DNA of 64,000 bases from Micromonospora halophytica (GCF_900090245.1 NZ_FMDN01000017.1:1-64000); one strand, 5' to 3'. Shown: positions 49,602-58,998, numbered from the stretch's first letter. Numbers and translations are program-made. The notes: generated by a model from the sequence alone, not told the origin.

Positions 49602-51860
49602 TCAGACGACCGTTCGGAACCGCCGCAGCCGCAGGCTGTTGGCCACCACGAAGACCGACGAGAAGGCCATCGCGGCCCCGGCGATCATCGGGTTGAGCAG
49701 GCCGGTGGCGGCCAGCGGCAGGGCGGCCACGTTGTAGGCGAAGGCCCAGAACAGGTTGCCCTTGATGGTGGCGAGGGTCCGGCGGGAGAGGCGGATCGCG
49801 TCCACCGCCGCGGTGAGGTCACCCCGGACCAGGGTCAGGTCGGACGCCTCGATCGCCACGTCGGTGCCGGTGCCCATCGCCAACCCCAGGTCGGCCCGGG
49901 CCAGCGCGGCGGCGTCGTTGATCCCGTCGCCCACCATGGCGACCGTCTTCCCCTCCGCCTGGAGCCGCTCGACCACGGCGACCTTGTCGGCCGGCAGCAC
50001 CTCGGCGATCACCTCGTCGATGCCGACCTCGGCGGCCACCGCCTTCGCGACCGTGGCGTTGTCGCCGGTGAGCAGCACCGGGGTGAGTCCCAGCGCGCGC
50101 AGTCCGTCGATCGCCGCCCGACTGGTCGGCTTGACCACGTCGGCGACCGCCAGGACCCCCCGGGCCCGACCGTCCCAGCCGGCCAGCACCGCCGTCCGGC
50201 CGGCGGCCTCCGCGTCGGTCGCCGCCCGGACGACCTCCTCCGGTACGTCGAGACCCCGCTCGCGCAGCAGCCGGAGCCGGCCGACGACCACCGCACGGCC
50301 GTCCACCGCACCGGTGACGCCGAGCCCTTCGGCGTTGGCGAAGCCGGTGACCGGCGGCAGCGCCCCGGCCTCGGCCGCGCCGGCCGCGACGGCCCGGGCG
50401 ATCGGGTGCTCGGAACCGGCCTCCAGCGCCCCGGCCAGCTGGAGCAGTTCGGCGCGCTCCTGCCCGGCGGCGGGAAGCACGTCGACCAGGGTCATCCGGC
50501 CGGTGGTGACGGTGCCGGTCTTGTCCAGCACGACCGTGTCGACCTGGCGGGTCGACTCCAGCACCTCCGGCCCCTTGATCAGGATGCCGAGCTGGGCACC
50601 GCGCCCGGTGCCGACCAGCAGCGCCGTCGGCGTGGCCAGGCCGAGCGCGCACGGGCAGGCGATGATCAGCACGGCCACGGCGGCGGTGAAGGCCGCCGTG
50701 GCGCCCGCACCGCTGCCGAGCCACCAGCCCAGCGTGCCGACCGCCAACGCGATCACGATCGGGACGAAGACCCCGGAGATCCGGTCGGCGAGGCGCTGCA
50801 CCGCCGCCTTGCCGGTCTGCGCCTGCTCGACGAGCTTCGCCATCTGGGCGAGCTGGGTGTCCGCGCCGATCCGGGTGGCGGTGACCACCAGCCGGCCGCC
50901 GGCGTTGACCGTCGCGCCGACCACGGTGTCGCCGGGGCCGACCTCGACCGGCACGGACTCGCCGGTCAGCATGCTGGCGTCGACCGCCGAGGTGCCCTCG
51001 TGGACCGCCCCGTCGGTGGCGATCTTCTCACCGGGGCGGACCACGAACCGGTCTCCCACCGCGAGCTGGTCGACCGGGATCCGGGTCTCCACGCCGCCGC
51101 GCAGCACCGCGACGTCCTTCGCGCCGAGTTCCAGCAGGGCGCGCAGGGCCGCGCCGGCGGTCCGCTTGGACCGGGCCTCGAAGTAGCGCCCGGCGAGGAT
51201 GAAGACGGTGACGCCGGCCGCCGCCTCCAGGTAGATGTTGCCCGCGCCGTCGGTGCGGCTGATGTCGAAGCTGAAGGGGTGGGTCATGCCCGGCGTCCCG
51301 GCGGTGCCGAGGAAGAGCGCCCAGAGCGACCAGCCGAACGCGGCCAGGGTGCCGAGCGACACCAGGGTGTCCATGGTGGCCGCGCCGTGCCGCAGGTTGA
51401 TCCAGGCGGCCCGGTGGAACGGCAGCCCGCCGTAGACGACCACCGGGGCGGCCAGGGTCAGCGACAGCCACTGCCAGTGGGTGAACTGCCAGGCCGGGAC
51501 CATGGCCAGCAGGATCACCGGCACGGCCAGCGCGACCGACACCCACAGCCGGGTACGCAGACCGCGCAGCTCGTCCACCGGTTCGACGACCGGCTCGGCC
51601 GCACCGGCCGGCGTGGGCGGGGGCGGCAGGACGGCGGTGTAGCCGGTTTTCTCCACCGTGGCGATCAGGTCGTCCGTGGTGACGTCGTCGGCGTACCGGA
51701 CGGTGGCCTTCTCGGTGGCGTAGTTGACCGTGGCCTCGACGCCCTCCATCCGGTTGAGTTTCTTCTCGATCCGGGCGGCGCAGGACGCGCAGGTCATGCC
51801 GCCGATCGCGAGTTCGATCAGGTTCGGGGCGACCGGCAGTGACTTGGCGGTCGATGTCAT
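49602..51860 (-). CDS. copA: Copper-exporting P1B-type ATPase CopA
   Basis: A 752-residue Cu(I) pump. It has an N-terminal heavy-metal domain (IGGMTCASCAARIEKKLNRM), eight membrane helices, the actuator TGES (SMLTGESVPVEVG), the transmembrane CPC metal site (IIACPCALGLATP), phospho-acceptor Asp446 (VVLDKTGTVTTG), the HP locus (GSEHPIARAV) and the hinge MVGDGINDAAAL. It exports Cu(I) from the cytoplasm. AGGAGGTGCAGCG precedes the ATG. It is the third gene after CopZ and a His-rich envelope protein, all facing away from csoR, and should be derepressed by copper. Confidence 0.95.
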   Translation of the reverse strand: MTSTAKSLPVAPNLIELAIGGMTCASCAARIEKKLNRMEGVEATVNYATEKATVRYADDVTTDDLIATVEKTGYTAVLPPPPTPAGAAEPVVEPVDELRGLRTRLWVSVALAVPVILLAMVPAWQFTHWQWLSLTLAAPVVVYGGLPFHRAAWINLRHGAATMDTLVSLGTLAAFGWSLWALFLGTAGTPGMTHPFSFDISRTDGAGNIYLEAAAGVTVFILAGRYFEARSKRTAGAALRALLELGAKDVAVLRGGVETRIPVDQLAVGDRFVVRPGEKIATDGAVHEGTSAVDASMLTGESVPVEVGPGDTVVGATVNAGGRLVVTATRIGADTQLAQMAKLVEQAQTGKAAVQRLADRISGVFVPIVIALAVGTLGWWLGSGAGATAAFTAAVAVLIIACPCALGLATPTALLVGTGRGAQLGILIKGPEVLESTRQVDTVVLDKTGTVTTGRMTLVDVLPAAGQERAELLQLAGALEAGSEHPIARAVAAGAAEAGALPPVTGFANAEGLGVTGAVDGRAVVVGRLRLLRERGLDVPEEVVRAATDAEAAGRTAVLAGWDGRARGVLAVADVVKPTSRAAIDGLRALGLTPVLLTGDNATVAKAVAAEVGIDEVIAEVLPADKVAVVERLQAEGKTVAMVGDGINDAAALARADLGLAMGTGTDVAIEASDLTLVRGDLTAAVDAIRLSRRTLATIKGNLFWAFAYNVAALPLAATGLLNPMIAGAAMAFSSVFVVANSLRLRRFRTVV

Positions 51861-51874
51861 CGCTGCACCTCCTG

Positions 51875-52849
51875 TCAGCTGTGTCCGTGGCCGGGGGTGC
51901 CGTGGTCGGCGGCGGACGGGGTGGGTGCGGCCGGAGCGGTGGGGGTGGCGGTGGCCGTCGGGGCCGCGGGGTCGCCTGCCAGCACGGTGAACTCGGCGGT
52001 GTGCACCGCGCCGCCGTGCCGGAAGTCGAGGTAGAGCCGGTAGGCGCCGGTGGAGGGCACCTCGGCGGCGAAGCTCACCGCCGGGCCGGCCGGGGTCCGC
52101 CCGTCACCGGGCGCGCCCTCCGGGTGCACGTGCAGGTACGCCAGGTCGCCCTGGCGCAGCGCCACCAGGTGCCCGTACGCCCCCAGGTAGGGCTCCAGGT
52201 CGGTGACCGGCTTCCCGTCCCGGCTGATCGTCAGGGTCAGGGTGCTGGTCCGTCCCGGCTGCGGGGTCCCGGTGAGGGTGACCGTGTAGCCGTCGACCGT
52301 GGTGCTGGTCGCCGGGGCGGGCAGCGGCCGGGGTTCCAGCGTGCCGGGCACGGCCACGTCGACCCCGAGGGTGAGCGGCTGCCCACCCGACGGGGTGAAG
52401 TCGGCGAAGGCGCGCCAGACCCCCGGCCCGGCGAGCGGCGAGTCGACCCGCCAGGTGCCGTCCGCGTCCAGTTCGGGGTGGACGTGCCGGAAGCCGGAGA
52501 GGTCGCGCCGGGCGACGATCAGGTGCATCCGCTTGTCGTGGGCGACGTCGTACCGGGTGACCGGGGTGCCGTCGGGGCCGGTGATCCGGAAGGCGAACTC
52601 CCCGGTCCCGGCGGCCACCGGTCGCAGCGTGTAGCCCTGGTCGGAGACGAGCAGGCCACCGGGGATGTGGGTGGCGGCGGTGGCCTGGTCGCCACCGCCG
52701 TGGGAGTCGTCGGAGTGGGTGCCGGCGGAGTCGTGGCGGGTGTCCGCGGCCGGGGTGACGGGGCCGGCCAGGTGGCCGACCCCGTACGCCGTGCCGAACA
52801 CCGCCGCGAGGCCGAGGGCGAAACCGCTCAGCTTCGTCAGCGTGTTCAT
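51875..52849 (-). CDS. Histidine-rich envelope protein of the copper operon
   Basis: A 324-residue secreted or membrane-tethered protein. An N-terminal hydrophobic signal-anchor (LSGFALGLAAVFGTAYG) is followed by a His/Asp-rich stretch (THSDDSHGGGD), two beta-rich units (HVHPELDADGTW; YLHVHPEGAPGDG) and a His tail (DHGTPGHGHS). Paired HVHP motifs suggest metal coordination. Similar proteins adjoin copper ATPases in actinobacteria; a periplasm-side copper chaperone or buffer role is inferred. It lies between copZ and copA in the operon. Confidence 0.7.
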   Translation of the reverse strand: MNTLTKLSGFALGLAAVFGTAYGVGHLAGPVTPAADTRHDSAGTHSDDSHGGGDQATAATHIPGGLLVSDQGYTLRPVAAGTGEFAFRITGPDGTPVTRYDVAHDKRMHLIVARRDLSGFRHVHPELDADGTWRVDSPLAGPGVWRAFADFTPSGGQPLTLGVDVAVPGTLEPRPLPAPATSTTVDGYTVTLTGTPQPGRTSTLTLTISRDGKPVTDLEPYLGAYGHLVALRQGDLAYLHVHPEGAPGDGRTPAGPAVSFAAEVPSTGAYRLYLDFRHGGAVHTAEFTVLAGDPAAPTATATPTAPAAPTPSAADHGTPGHGHS

Positions 52850-52883
52850 CGTGGTACCTCGGCTCTCTCCGTCGGTGACCCGG

Positions 52884-53093
52884 TCACGCCTCGACGAGGT
52901 CGTATCCGGCCTCGTCGACCGCGGCGCGCACGGAGTCGGTGTCCAACGGGCTGTCGCTGGTGACGGTGACCTGGCCGGTGGCCAGGTCGACCTGGACGTC
53001 CTTGACGCCCTGGATCGCGCTCACCTCGGTGCTGACCGAGTTGACGCAGTGCCCGCAGGTCATGCCCTGCACCTGGTATGTGGTGGTGACCAT
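52884..53093 (-). CDS. copZ: CopZ-type copper chaperone
   Basis: A 69-residue heavy-metal-associated domain: VQGMTCGHCVNSVSTEVSAI (MxCxxC), VDLATGQVTVTS and DEAGYDLVEA. It carries Cu(I) to CopA and keeps cytoplasmic copper bound. It is the first gene of the minus-strand operon, directly after the CsoR operators. Confidence 0.93.
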   Translation of the reverse strand: MVTTTYQVQGMTCGHCVNSVSTEVSAIQGVKDVQVDLATGQVTVTSDSPLDTDSVRAAVDEAGYDLVEA

Positions 53094-53123
53094 GGCAATT
53101 CTCCTCTCCTGAAGCCGATGCTA

Positions 53124-53138
53124 TACCCCCCTGGGGTA
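53124..53138. promoter_or_regulatory. CsoR operator, proximal to copZ
   Basis: TACCCCCCTGGGGTA, flanked by GCTA and GC, is a near-perfect palindrome of the well-known actinobacterial CsoR type (G/C-tract with TA ends), 31 nt upstream of copZ. Confidence 0.85.
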
Positions 53139-53159
53139 GCTGGCCCAGCGACCGTAGCA

Positions 53160-53174
53160 TACCCCCTGGGGGTA
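53160..53174. promoter_or_regulatory. CsoR operator, proximal to csoR
   Basis: TACCCCCTGGGGGTA is a perfect 15-bp palindrome 17 nt before the csoR ATG. Together with the site at 53124 (36 bp apart) it would let apo-CsoR repress both divergent units until Cu(I) binds. Confidence 0.88.
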
Positions 53175-53190
53175 CGCTATCCTTGTCGTC

Positions 53191-53490
53191 ATGACCACAC
53201 CGAGCACCCCGACCCGGGGCTACACCGCCAGCAAGGACCAACTGCTCGCGCGGCTGCGCCGCGTGGAGGGTCAGGTCCGTGGCATCGAGAAGATGGTCGA
53301 CGACGACCGGTACTGCATCGACGTGCTCACCCAGATCTCCGCGATCCAGGCCGCGCTGGACAAGGTCGCCCTCGGCCTGCTCGACGGGCACGCCCGGCAC
53401 TGCATGCACGAGGGCGCGGCCGAGGGGCGGGCCGACGAGATGGCCAGCGAGATGATGGCCGCCGTCGGCCGCCTGATGAAGCGCGGCTGA
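53191..53490 (+). CDS. csoR: Copper-sensing repressor CsoR
   Basis: A 99-residue all-helical repressor of the CsoR/RcnR family. The copper ligand set is present: Cys42 (DRYCIDVLTQ), His67 and Cys71 (GHARHCMHEG), the X-C-H-C fingerprint. Basic helix LLARLRRVEGQVRGIEKM contacts DNA. Binding of Cu(I) releases the GC-palindromes upstream, inducing copZ, the His-rich protein and copA. Confidence 0.95.
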   Translation: MTTPSTPTRGYTASKDQLLARLRRVEGQVRGIEKMVDDDRYCIDVLTQISAIQAALDKVALGLLDGHARHCMHEGAAEGRADEMASEMMAAVGRLMKRG

Positions 53491-53617
53491 GTCGGGCGGG
53501 TCGGGACCTTCGGCCCAGCCACCGGTCGGTATCCGGGACTAACGTCGCAGGTGGCGACCGGGACCGGCGCCACCGGAGCACCGGACCGGCCACCCGAGTC
53601 GTGGACGGAGGGCGGCC

Positions 53618-53842
53618 ATGATGGGGTACGGCCCGATGATGGGCGCCATGTGGGTCTGGACGCTGCTGGCGCTGGCCGTGCTGGCGGGACTGGGTTATCT
53701 GGCGTACCGCCTGACCCGGGAGCAGCCCCGGACGCCGGTGACCTCCGGAGCGCGGACGATCCTCGACGAGCGCTACGCGCGCGGCGAGATCGACGACGAG
53801 GAGTACCACCGACGCCGGGACGTGCTACGGACCGCCGGCTGA
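53618..53842 (+). CDS. SHOCT-domain small membrane protein
   Basis: A 74-residue protein. A Met-rich opening (MMGYGPMMGAMW) precedes a single membrane helix and a C-terminal SHOCT motif (ILDERYARGEIDDEEYHRRRDVL). The Met cluster may bind Cu(I), fitting its place next to csoR, though this is inference. Similar small proteins are common in copper loci of actinobacteria. Confidence 0.8.
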   Translation: MMGYGPMMGAMWVWTLLALAVLAGLGYLAYRLTREQPRTPVTSGARTILDERYARGEIDDEEYHRRRDVLRTAG

Positions 53843-53938
53843 CCGCTCCGCCCACGACGAGCCGACGGCCCGCCCGGGCCGTACGGCGGAGCGCCCGGGA
53901 CCCCTTGAGCGGGCCCCGGGCGCCCCCGGCCGCGAGGC

Positions 53939-54565
53939 TCAGAGCCGGACGAGGATCTTGTTCATGGCGTCGATCTCGCCCTGCTGGGCGGTGACGATCT
54001 GCTGCGCCATGGCCTTGGCCTCAGCGCTGACGCCGTTGGCGACCTCCTCCTTGGCCATGGTGATCGCACCCTCGTGGTGGGCGATCATCATGGTGACGAA
54101 CTGCCGGTCGAACTCCGTTCCGGAGGCGGCCTTCAGCTTGGCCATGTCGGCGTCCGACATCATCCCCGGCATGCCGTGGTCCATGTGACCGGCGGCCGGG
54201 CTGCCGGACGGCACGGGCCGCCCCCAGGCGGTCAGCCAGCCGGTCATGGTGGCGATCTCCGGGGCCTGCGCGGCCTTGATCTGCGCGGCGAGCTGCTTGA
54301 CCTCCGGGTCCTGGGCCCGGCCGTCGGCCAGCTCGGACATCTGCACCGCCTGCTGGTGGTGCGGAATCATCATCTGCGCGAACATCACGTCGTCGTCGTC
54401 GAAGCCCGCCGCACCGGAGGCGGCGGAGGCGGAGGCACCCGTGCCGGGGGTGCCGTGGCCGGAGTCGGACGGGTGGTCGCCGCCGCCGCAGGCGGCGAGC
54501 GCGAGGACGGCGCTGACGGCCGCGCCGGCCAGGGCGGCACGGCGCGCGATGGTACGAGTAAGCAT
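53939..54565 (-). CDS. DUF305 copper-associated lipoprotein
   Basis: A 208-residue lipoprotein (lipobox LAACG). Two DUF305 halves show MFAQMMIPHHQQAVQMSEL and QFVTMMIAHHEGAITMAKE, each with the conserved MMxxHH. His and Met at these positions are thought to bind metal, and DUF305 proteins recur in copper and silver resistance loci. ATG 54565 was chosen for the clean signal peptide. It is followed on the same strand by DUF6153 and CopB genes upstream. Confidence 0.85.
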   Translation of the reverse strand: MLTRTIARRAALAGAAVSAVLALAACGGGDHPSDSGHGTPGTGASASAASGAAGFDDDDVMFAQMMIPHHQQAVQMSELADGRAQDPEVKQLAAQIKAAQAPEIATMTGWLTAWGRPVPSGSPAAGHMDHGMPGMMSDADMAKLKAASGTEFDRQFVTMMIAHHEGAITMAKEEVANGVSAEAKAMAQQIVTAQQGEIDAMNKILVRL

Positions 54566-54633
54566 GATCTGGACCTTTCGGTGTGATGACGTACGCAACG
54601 GACGGCGGGCGCGGCGAAACCGCGCCGGGCGTC

Positions 54634-55284
54634 CTATCTGCGCAGCACCGACACCGTGGCGAGCCGGAGCCCGACGGGGCGACCCGGCGGCGCGCGTGAC
54701 CCGGCCGACCGCCCGCCTGGGCGGCGGGCGCCGGGCACGGGTCGTCGCCACCGGAGCACCAGCGCCGCGAGCAGCAGAGTCACCGTCAGGGTGCCGAGCA
54801 CCGCCAGGCAGACGCTCCACACCCCCGGGTGACCGCCCGGGTCACCGGCGGGCAGCGCCACCCCGTGTCGGCAGCCGTCATCCGGGCAACCGGCACCGGC
54901 CACCGACACGACTGGCGCACCGGCGGCGATGGTCGTGGATCCGTTGCCTGCCGCGGTCGACGTCACCGGCCGCTCGGCCCGGACCTCCTCCGCAGCGGTG
55001 CCGGCGTGGGCCGCTACGACCGCAGCCGGCAGCGCCTCCGCAGCGGCATCGGCGTGGGTCTCCCCGACGGTGAGCGGCGGCCCTACCGGGGCGGTGTCGG
55101 CGTGAACGGCCAGGAAGGCGGCCTGTCCCGGCACCACCGCGCCCTGCGCGACGGCGCGGCCGTCAAAGTGGCCGGAGCCGTGCGCGCCGTGGCCGACGGT
55201 GTGCATCGCGGCCAGTCCGAGCAGGGTGCAGGCGAGCAGCAGCAGCCGGGTCCACAACCCGGTCGTCGCCGCCGCCGTCCGCAT
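54634..55284 (-). CDS. DUF6153-like membrane protein
   Basis: A 216-residue protein with an N-terminal signal-anchor and HTVGHGAHGSGH motif directly after it, an Ala-rich external region with CPDDGCRHG, and a C-terminal membrane helix (VWSVCLAVLGTLTVTLLLAALV) with a basic tail. This arrangement matches DUF6153, a family from actinobacterial copper loci. Histidines and the Cys pair make metal binding plausible. It lies between the DUF305 and CopB genes. Confidence 0.65.
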   Translation of the reverse strand: MRTAAATTGLWTRLLLLACTLLGLAAMHTVGHGAHGSGHFDGRAVAQGAVVPGQAAFLAVHADTAPVGPPLTVGETHADAAAEALPAAVVAAHAGTAAEEVRAERPVTSTAAGNGSTTIAAGAPVVSVAGAGCPDDGCRHGVALPAGDPGGHPGVWSVCLAVLGTLTVTLLLAALVLRWRRPVPGARRPGGRSAGSRAPPGRPVGLRLATVSVLRR

Positions 55285-55313
55285 CCGACAAAGCTAACCG
55301 ACCCCGGGCACGG

Positions 55314-57338
55314 TCAGAGACGCACCCGCCGCAGCAGTTGCGCGTTGAGCGCCACCACGATCGTCGAGCCGGACATCAGCACCGCGGCGAGCGCCGGGCC
55401 GAGCGTCAGCCCGACCCCGGCCAGCACCCCGGCCGCCAGCGGCAGCGCCACCACGTTGTAGCCGGCCGCCCAGGCCAGGTTCTGGAGCATCTTCCGGTAG
55501 GAGGCGCGGGAGAGCCGGACCACCCCACCGACGCCGCGCGGGTCGGAGGAGGCGAGCACCACACCCGCCGACTCGATCGCCACGTCGGTGCCGGCCCCGA
55601 TCGCGATGCCCACGTCCGCCCGGGCCAGGGCCGGCGCGTCGTTGACCCCGTCGCCGACCATGGCCACCCGCAGCCCCCGGCGCTGGAGTTCGGTCACCTT
55701 CTCGTCCTTGTCGGCGGGGAGCACCTCGGCGAAGACCTCGTCACCCGGGCGGAACCCGAGGTCTGCGGCGACCGCGTCGGCGACCGGGCGGGCGTCGCCG
55801 GTGATCATCGCGATGGTCCGGATCCCCTCGGCACGCAGCGTGGCGACCGCCTCCCGCGCCTCGGGTCGCACCTCGTCGGCGAGGGCGAGCAGGCCGAGGA
55901 CGGTGTCCGGCAGGCGGACCAGGTGCAGCACCGCCGCTCCACGTTCCGCCCAGCGCCGGGCCTCCGGGGCCAGCGTGTCGGGCAGCGTCAGCCCCTGCTC
56001 CCGCAGGTGGGCGGGCCCACCCACGGCGTACGCCGTACCGTCGATCTCGGCGCGGACGCCGCGGCCCGGCAGGGACCGGAATCCGGTGGCCGGGGCCGGG
56101 CCGCCACGGTCGGCGGCGGCCGCGACGATCGCCCGGGCCAGCGGGTGTTCGCTCTCGGCCTCCACCCCGGCGGCGAGCCGCAGCACCTCGTCCTCGCTCG
56201 TCCCCGGCACGGCGACGACCCCGGTGACCACGTGCTCGCCCTTCGTCAGCGTGCCGGTCTTGTCGAAGAGCACCGCGTCGACGGTACGCATCCGCTCCAG
56301 CGCGAGCTGATCGCGGACCAGCACCCCGGAGCGGGCGGCGATCCCGGTGGAAAGCGCGATCACCAGCGGGATCGCCAACCCCAGCGCGTGTGGGCAGGCG
56401 ATCACCAGGACCGTGACGGTACGCACCACCGCCTGGTCCCGGTCGCCGAACACGGACCAGGCCACGGCGGTCAGCACGGCGATGGCGGTGGCGATGTAGA
56501 AGAGCAGCCCCGCGAACCGGTCGGCGAGCACCTGGGCCCGCCCCCCGGACTGCTGGGCCTGCGCCACCAGGCGCTGGATCCCGGCCAGCGTGGTCTGGTC
56601 GCCGACGGCCTCGACGCGGACCCGGACCGCCGAGTCGGTGGCGACGGTGCCGGCCACCACCCGGTCCCCGACCTCGCGGGCGACCGGCCGGGACTCCCCG
56701 GTGACCATCGACTCGTCCAGCTCGGCGGCGCCCTCGACGACCCGCCCGTCGGCCGGCACCCGGCCACCGGGACGGACCAGCACGACGTCCCCGACGCCCA
56801 GCTCCGAGACCGGCACCCGCTCGACGGAGCCGCCCGGGCCGACCCGCTCGGCGTCGTCGGGCAGCAGCGCGGCCAGCGCGGCGAGCGCGCCCCGGGCCTG
56901 GCCGATCGCCTTCATCTCCTGCCAGTGCCCGAGCAGCATGATGGTGACCAGGGCCGCCAGCTCCCACCAGAAGTCCAGGTCGAACGCGCCGAGGCTGGTC
57001 GCCAGCGAGGCCACGTACGCCACCGTGATCGCCATCGCGACCAACAGCATCATGCCCGGGGCCCGGTCGCGGACCTCGCGGACGGCCCCGGCCAGGAACG
57101 GCCAGCCACCCCACCAGAAGACCACCGAGCCGAGCACCGGCCCGACCAGCGGGCGTCCCGGGAACTGCAGGGAGTAACCGAACCAGTCCATCACCATGTG
57201 GCTGGTCGCCACGATCGGCAGGGTCAGCACCAGGCAGACCCAGAACCGGCGGCGGAACATCTCCGGATCGTGGCCGGCGTGCCGGTCGTGCCCACCGTGT
57301 CGCCCGTCCCGCTGGTCGTGCCCGGCATGCTGGTCCAT
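55314..57338 (-). CDS. copB: CopB-type P1B ATPase
   Basis: A 674-residue heavy-metal ATPase. Instead of a CxxC domain it has a His-rich N-terminus (MDQHAGHDQRDGRHGGHDRH), and the transmembrane motif is CPH (VIACPHALGLAIP), both marks of the CopB subgroup. Other motifs: TGES (SMVTGESRPVAREV), Asp359 in LFDKTGTLTKG, SEHPLARAI and MVGDGVNDAPAL. CopB-type pumps move Cu(II)/Cu(I) or related metals; the exact substrate is open. ATG 57338 follows TTGGAGGC. It is the second pump of the island and not under a visible CsoR site. Confidence 0.93.
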   Translation of the reverse strand: MDQHAGHDQRDGRHGGHDRHAGHDPEMFRRRFWVCLVLTLPIVATSHMVMDWFGYSLQFPGRPLVGPVLGSVVFWWGGWPFLAGAVREVRDRAPGMMLLVAMAITVAYVASLATSLGAFDLDFWWELAALVTIMLLGHWQEMKAIGQARGALAALAALLPDDAERVGPGGSVERVPVSELGVGDVVLVRPGGRVPADGRVVEGAAELDESMVTGESRPVAREVGDRVVAGTVATDSAVRVRVEAVGDQTTLAGIQRLVAQAQQSGGRAQVLADRFAGLLFYIATAIAVLTAVAWSVFGDRDQAVVRTVTVLVIACPHALGLAIPLVIALSTGIAARSGVLVRDQLALERMRTVDAVLFDKTGTLTKGEHVVTGVVAVPGTSEDEVLRLAAGVEAESEHPLARAIVAAAADRGGPAPATGFRSLPGRGVRAEIDGTAYAVGGPAHLREQGLTLPDTLAPEARRWAERGAAVLHLVRLPDTVLGLLALADEVRPEAREAVATLRAEGIRTIAMITGDARPVADAVAADLGFRPGDEVFAEVLPADKDEKVTELQRRGLRVAMVGDGVNDAPALARADVGIAIGAGTDVAIESAGVVLASSDPRGVGGVVRLSRASYRKMLQNLAWAAGYNVVALPLAAGVLAGVGLTLGPALAAVLMSGSTIVVALNAQLLRRVRL

Positions 57339-57648
57339 GCCTCCAACATGCCGCTTCAACGCGCTCCGGACAGGCGAACCGGGCGGGCCGACGGGCACCC
57401 TGGCTACCATTCACCGACGATGACGCCTGCGCCCGCCGCCGCGACCACCCCGCGTACCGCGCCGGGGCCCGTCGTCGACGCCCGCACGGGCACGCCGTCA
57501 CCCGGCGGACACGCCGCCCGCTCGCGGTACGTGACGACGTCGGCACCCCTGGCTGATCCGGGGGCGCCGGCGACGACAACCGGCACCATCCGGTGAACCG
57601 ACCAGCCGGCTGACACGTACCTCGCCCTGAATCGTTGGGAGACTCGCA
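57339..57648. other. Divergent intergenic region
   Basis: No established gene. A 58-codon plus-strand frame (57420-57596, Pro/Ala/Thr-rich) starts ATG 10 nt after a TACCAT box, a possible leaderless leader peptide, but composition is low-complexity and I would not call it. No CsoR-like palindrome was found. Confidence 0.3.
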
Positions 57649-58998
57649 ATGGGCGCCGACCACACCCGTCCCGCTCCGTCCACCCCACCAGGGGTGCGAC
57701 GGATCCTCGTCGCGACGGTGGTCCCGCTGTTCGTCGTCACGGTGATCGCCGCGCTGGTGCTCTGGCCGCGGGACACGCCGGAGAGGGACACGGGCGGTGA
57801 CGTGCCGCGCTACCACGGCACGGTGACCCGGGTGGTGACCGAGCCCTGCCCGCCGACGCCGGAGAGCCCCGAGGGGTCGCCCGGCGCGGCGGAGGGTCCG
57901 TGCGGGACGGTGACCGTCAAGGTCGAGCAGGGCCCGGACGCCGGGCAGCAGGTCCAGACGCCGGTGCCGACCGGCCCGGGCGCGCCGACGGTCGCCGTGG
58001 GCGACGAGGTCGTGCTGGTGGAACTCACCGACCCGTCCGACCCGACGGTCAGCAGCTACAACATCGCCGAACACCAGCGGGGCGAACCGCTGGTCTGGCT
58101 GGTGGCGCTCTTCGCGGCCGCGATCGTGGCGTTCGGGCGGCTGCGCGGCCTCGCGGCGCTCGCCGGGCTGGCCGCGAGCTTCGCCATCCTGCTCACCTTC
58201 GTGGTGCCGGGCATCTCCGCGGGCGGCTCACCGCTGCTGATCGCGATCACCGGCTCCGCCCTGATCATGTTCGTGGTGCTGTACCTGACCCACGGGATCA
58301 CCGCGCAGACGTCCGTGGCCGTCCTCGGCACCCTCGGCAGCCTGGTGCTGACCGGCGTCCTCGGCAGCCTGGCCACCGCCGCCGCCCACCTGACCGGGTT
58401 CGGCAGCGAGGAGGCCACCACGCTGTCGATGTACCAGCGCGACGTGGACCTGCACGGGCTCCTGCTGGCCGGCATCATCATCGGCTCGCTCGGCGTGCTC
58501 GACGACGTCACGGTCACCCAGGCGGCCACCGTCACCGAACTGGCGCACGCCAACCCCGGGCTGTCCCGGTTGCAGCTCTACCGGGCCGCCACCCGGGTCG
58601 GCCGGGCGCACATCGCCTCCACGGTGAACACCATCGTGCTCGCCTACGCCGGCGCCTCACTGCCGCTGCTGCTCCTGCTGACCGCCGACAGCCGGCCGGT
58701 GGGCCAGATCCTCACCAGCGAGTTCCTGGCCCAGGAGATCGTCCGCAGCGCGGTGGCGACGCTGGGTCTGATCGCCGCCGTACCGCTGACCACCGGCCTG
58801 GCCGCGCTGGTCACCACCGCCGGCCGCGCTCCGGACGCCGACCCGGCGCACGGTGCGGACCCCACGCCGAAGCCTCGCCCCGCCGTCGACCGGGACGCCG
58901 CGCTGGAGGCGCTGAGCGCTCCGCGTCACGGCGACCCGTCCACCCCGGCCCCCGCACGGTGGCCCAACCCCGAAAGGAGCACGGACACCGCATGGTGA
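57649..58998 (+). CDS. YibE/F family membrane protein
   Basis: A 449-residue polytopic protein. After an N-terminal helix and an external domain with a Cys pair (EPCPPTPES...GPCGTVTVKV) come about seven membrane helices with the family signatures HGITAQTSVAVLGTLGSLVL, GIIIGSLGVLDDVTVTQAAT, LYRAATRVGRAHIASTVNTI and VLAYAGASLPLLLLL. YibE/F proteins are of unknown function, often linked to ABC or metal modules. The position beside a copper ATPase is suggestive only. Confidence 0.88.
   Translation: MGADHTRPAPSTPPGVRRILVATVVPLFVVTVIAALVLWPRDTPERDTGGDVPRYHGTVTRVVTEPCPPTPESPEGSPGAAEGPCGTVTVKVEQGPDAGQQVQTPVPTGPGAPTVAVGDEVVLVELTDPSDPTVSSYNIAEHQRGEPLVWLVALFAAAIVAFGRLRGLAALAGLAASFAILLTFVVPGISAGGSPLLIAITGSALIMFVVLYLTHGITAQTSVAVLGTLGSLVLTGVLGSLATAAAHLTGFGSEEATTLSMYQRDVDLHGLLLAGIIIGSLGVLDDVTVTQAATVTELAHANPGLSRLQLYRAATRVGRAHIASTVNTIVLAYAGASLPLLLLLTADSRPVGQILTSEFLAQEIVRSAVATLGLIAAVPLTTGLAALVTTAGRAPDADPAHGADPTPKPRPAVDRDAALEALSAPRHGDPSTPAPARWPNPERSTDTAW

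Noticed and set aside
49539..51842. 767-codon frame opposite CopA
   Set aside because: Antisense shadow; the CopA motifs are complete on the other strand.
53151..53180. MerR-type promoter instead of CsoR operator
   Set aside because: The G/C-tract palindromes with TA ends next to a csoR gene fit CsoR, and there are no boxes with 19-bp spacing.
57420..57596. Small 58-codon gene
   Set aside because: Low-complexity Pro/Ala/Thr composition and no ribosome site; only the nearby TACCAT box favours it.
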